Positions 6,609 through 7,014 of a DNA stretch of 7,014 nt are shown in pieces. Where the stretch lies: the NCBI GenBank assembly GCA_050329975.1, contig JBHJOG010000027.1, forward strand, positions 1 to 7,014, given 5' to 3'. The number at the start of each line of letters is the position of its first letter. The first letter of the stretch is position 1. Source of the stretch: CALKHQ01 sp050329975 (GTDB lineage: Bacteria; Pseudomonadota; Alphaproteobacteria; CALKHQ01). The notes under the pieces were generated by a model. That model was not told the DNA's origin and searched no databases. It was given only the letters and a program-made list of their open reading frames with translations. A program made the position numbers and the translations under genes.

Positions 6609-7014
6609 GCGGCTTCGTCCCGCTGTGGCCGGAACGCGCCTCCGCCTACGCCGCCGAGGTCGACCTGCTGGTGGTGAGCTTCACGTTGCTGCTCGTCCTG
6701 CTTTCCGCCCCGGTGTTCATCCTGATCGTCGTCTTTGCCGTCCGCTACCGCCGCGGCAGGACCGCCGCCCGGGCCCGGCCTGCCGATTCCAGCCTGAAGC
6801 TGGAGATCGCCTGGGCGACGCTACCCTTCGTGCTGCTGCTCGGCTTCTTCGTCTGGGCGACCTGGCTATACATCGGCTCCAAGCGGGTACCGGCCGGCGC
6901 GATCGAGATCGCGGTGCTGGCCAGGCAGTGGATGTGGAAGTTCGAGCATCCCGGCGGCCAGAGCGAGATCAACGACCTGCACCTGCCCGCCGGCGAGGAC
7001 ATCGTGCTGACGAT
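6605..7014 (+). CDS. coxB: Cytochrome c oxidase subunit II (5' part, 3' end outside window)
   Basis: 136 residues are visible and the frame is open to the last base. Two membrane helices form the usual subunit II hairpin (about 20-46 and 68-90). E67 in LKLEIAWATLPF aligns with the glutamate at the entrance of the K proton channel (bovine subunit II E62, in E-x-x-W). The start of the periplasmic cupredoxin domain is present, with the aromatic stretch QWMW at 108-111, then EHPGGQSEINDLHLPAG. This version, in which Met replaces the usual central Tyr, fits the oxidases found beside ACIII as I remember them. The CuA ligands, and any fused cytochrome c domain that would make it caa3-type, lie beyond the window, so this cannot be told from a plain aa3 enzyme. 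There is no cleavable signal obvious. The start overlaps the SCO stop as ATGA; the ribosome binding site is weak. Confidence 0.93.
   Translation, partial: MSGFVPLWPERASAYAAEVDLLVVSFTLLLVLLSAPVFILIVVFAVRYRRGRTAARARPADSSLKLEIAWATLPFVLLLGFFVWATWLYIGSKRVPAGAIEIAVLARQWMWKFEHPGGQSEINDLHLPAGEDIVLT

Noticed and set aside
1..7014. CRISPR arrays, tRNA or rRNA genes, insertion sequences, terminators, attachment sites
   Set aside because: No direct-repeat arrays, transposase-like proteins, inverted-repeat borders or hairpin-plus-T-run structures were seen, and the coding regions leave no intergenic space for them.
1..7014. A wholly new biological system
   Set aside because: All genes except the 116-residue protein fit the described ACIII-oxidase pathway; I see no defence, mobile or biosynthetic module hidden on either strand.

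Overview
The window is a single, very dense, high-GC (roughly 70%, by eye) plus-strand operon for an aerobic or microaerobic electron-transport chain. It carries most of an Alternative Complex III (ACIII, a quinol:electron-acceptor oxidoreductase unrelated to cytochrome bc1), followed by the start of a heme-copper oxidase locus. The organism is a Gram-negative with an inner-membrane/periplasm layout: there are a lipoprotein cytochrome c, a Sec signal peptide on the SCO protein and 10-helix membrane subunits. The base composition and gene order would suit a high-GC proteobacterium, for example a Rhodospirillales-like alphaproteobacterium. That taxonomic guess is weak, because no rRNA or marker gene is present.

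Layout: 1-2010 is the 3' part of actB (end of the cofactor-less molybdopterin-like domain plus a four-cluster ferredoxin domain; its 5' end lies outside). Then follow actC at 2007-3368 (NrfD-like membrane subunit), actD at about 3358-3921 (DUF3341-type two-helix subunit), actE at 3918-4424 (mono-heme cytochrome c lipoprotein), actF at 4421-5470 (second 10-helix subunit), 5467-5817 (116-residue single-helix protein of unknown function), 5814-6608 (SCO1/SenC copper chaperone) and 6605-7014 (5' part of coxB, cytochrome oxidase subunit II). Every one of the seven junctions is a stop/start overlap, so the window has no intergenic DNA, no room for internal promoters or terminators between genes, and no stretch without a gene.

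How it works together (family knowledge plus inference): quinol is oxidised at a site in ActC close to the ActB [3Fe-4S] cluster. Electrons pass through the ActB iron-sulphur chain to the periplasmic cytochromes (ActA, expected just upstream, and ActE) and on to the oxidase whose subunit II starts at the right edge. The SCO protein presumably loads copper into the CuA site of that subunit II. The operon therefore probably encodes an ACIII-oxidase supercomplex and its maturation factor.

This is a described system, not a new one. The most interesting points are the undescribed small membrane protein between actF and SCO, a replacement in ActC of an acidic residue I expect to be conserved near the quinone site, and the unbroken chain of overlapping genes including a TTG start.
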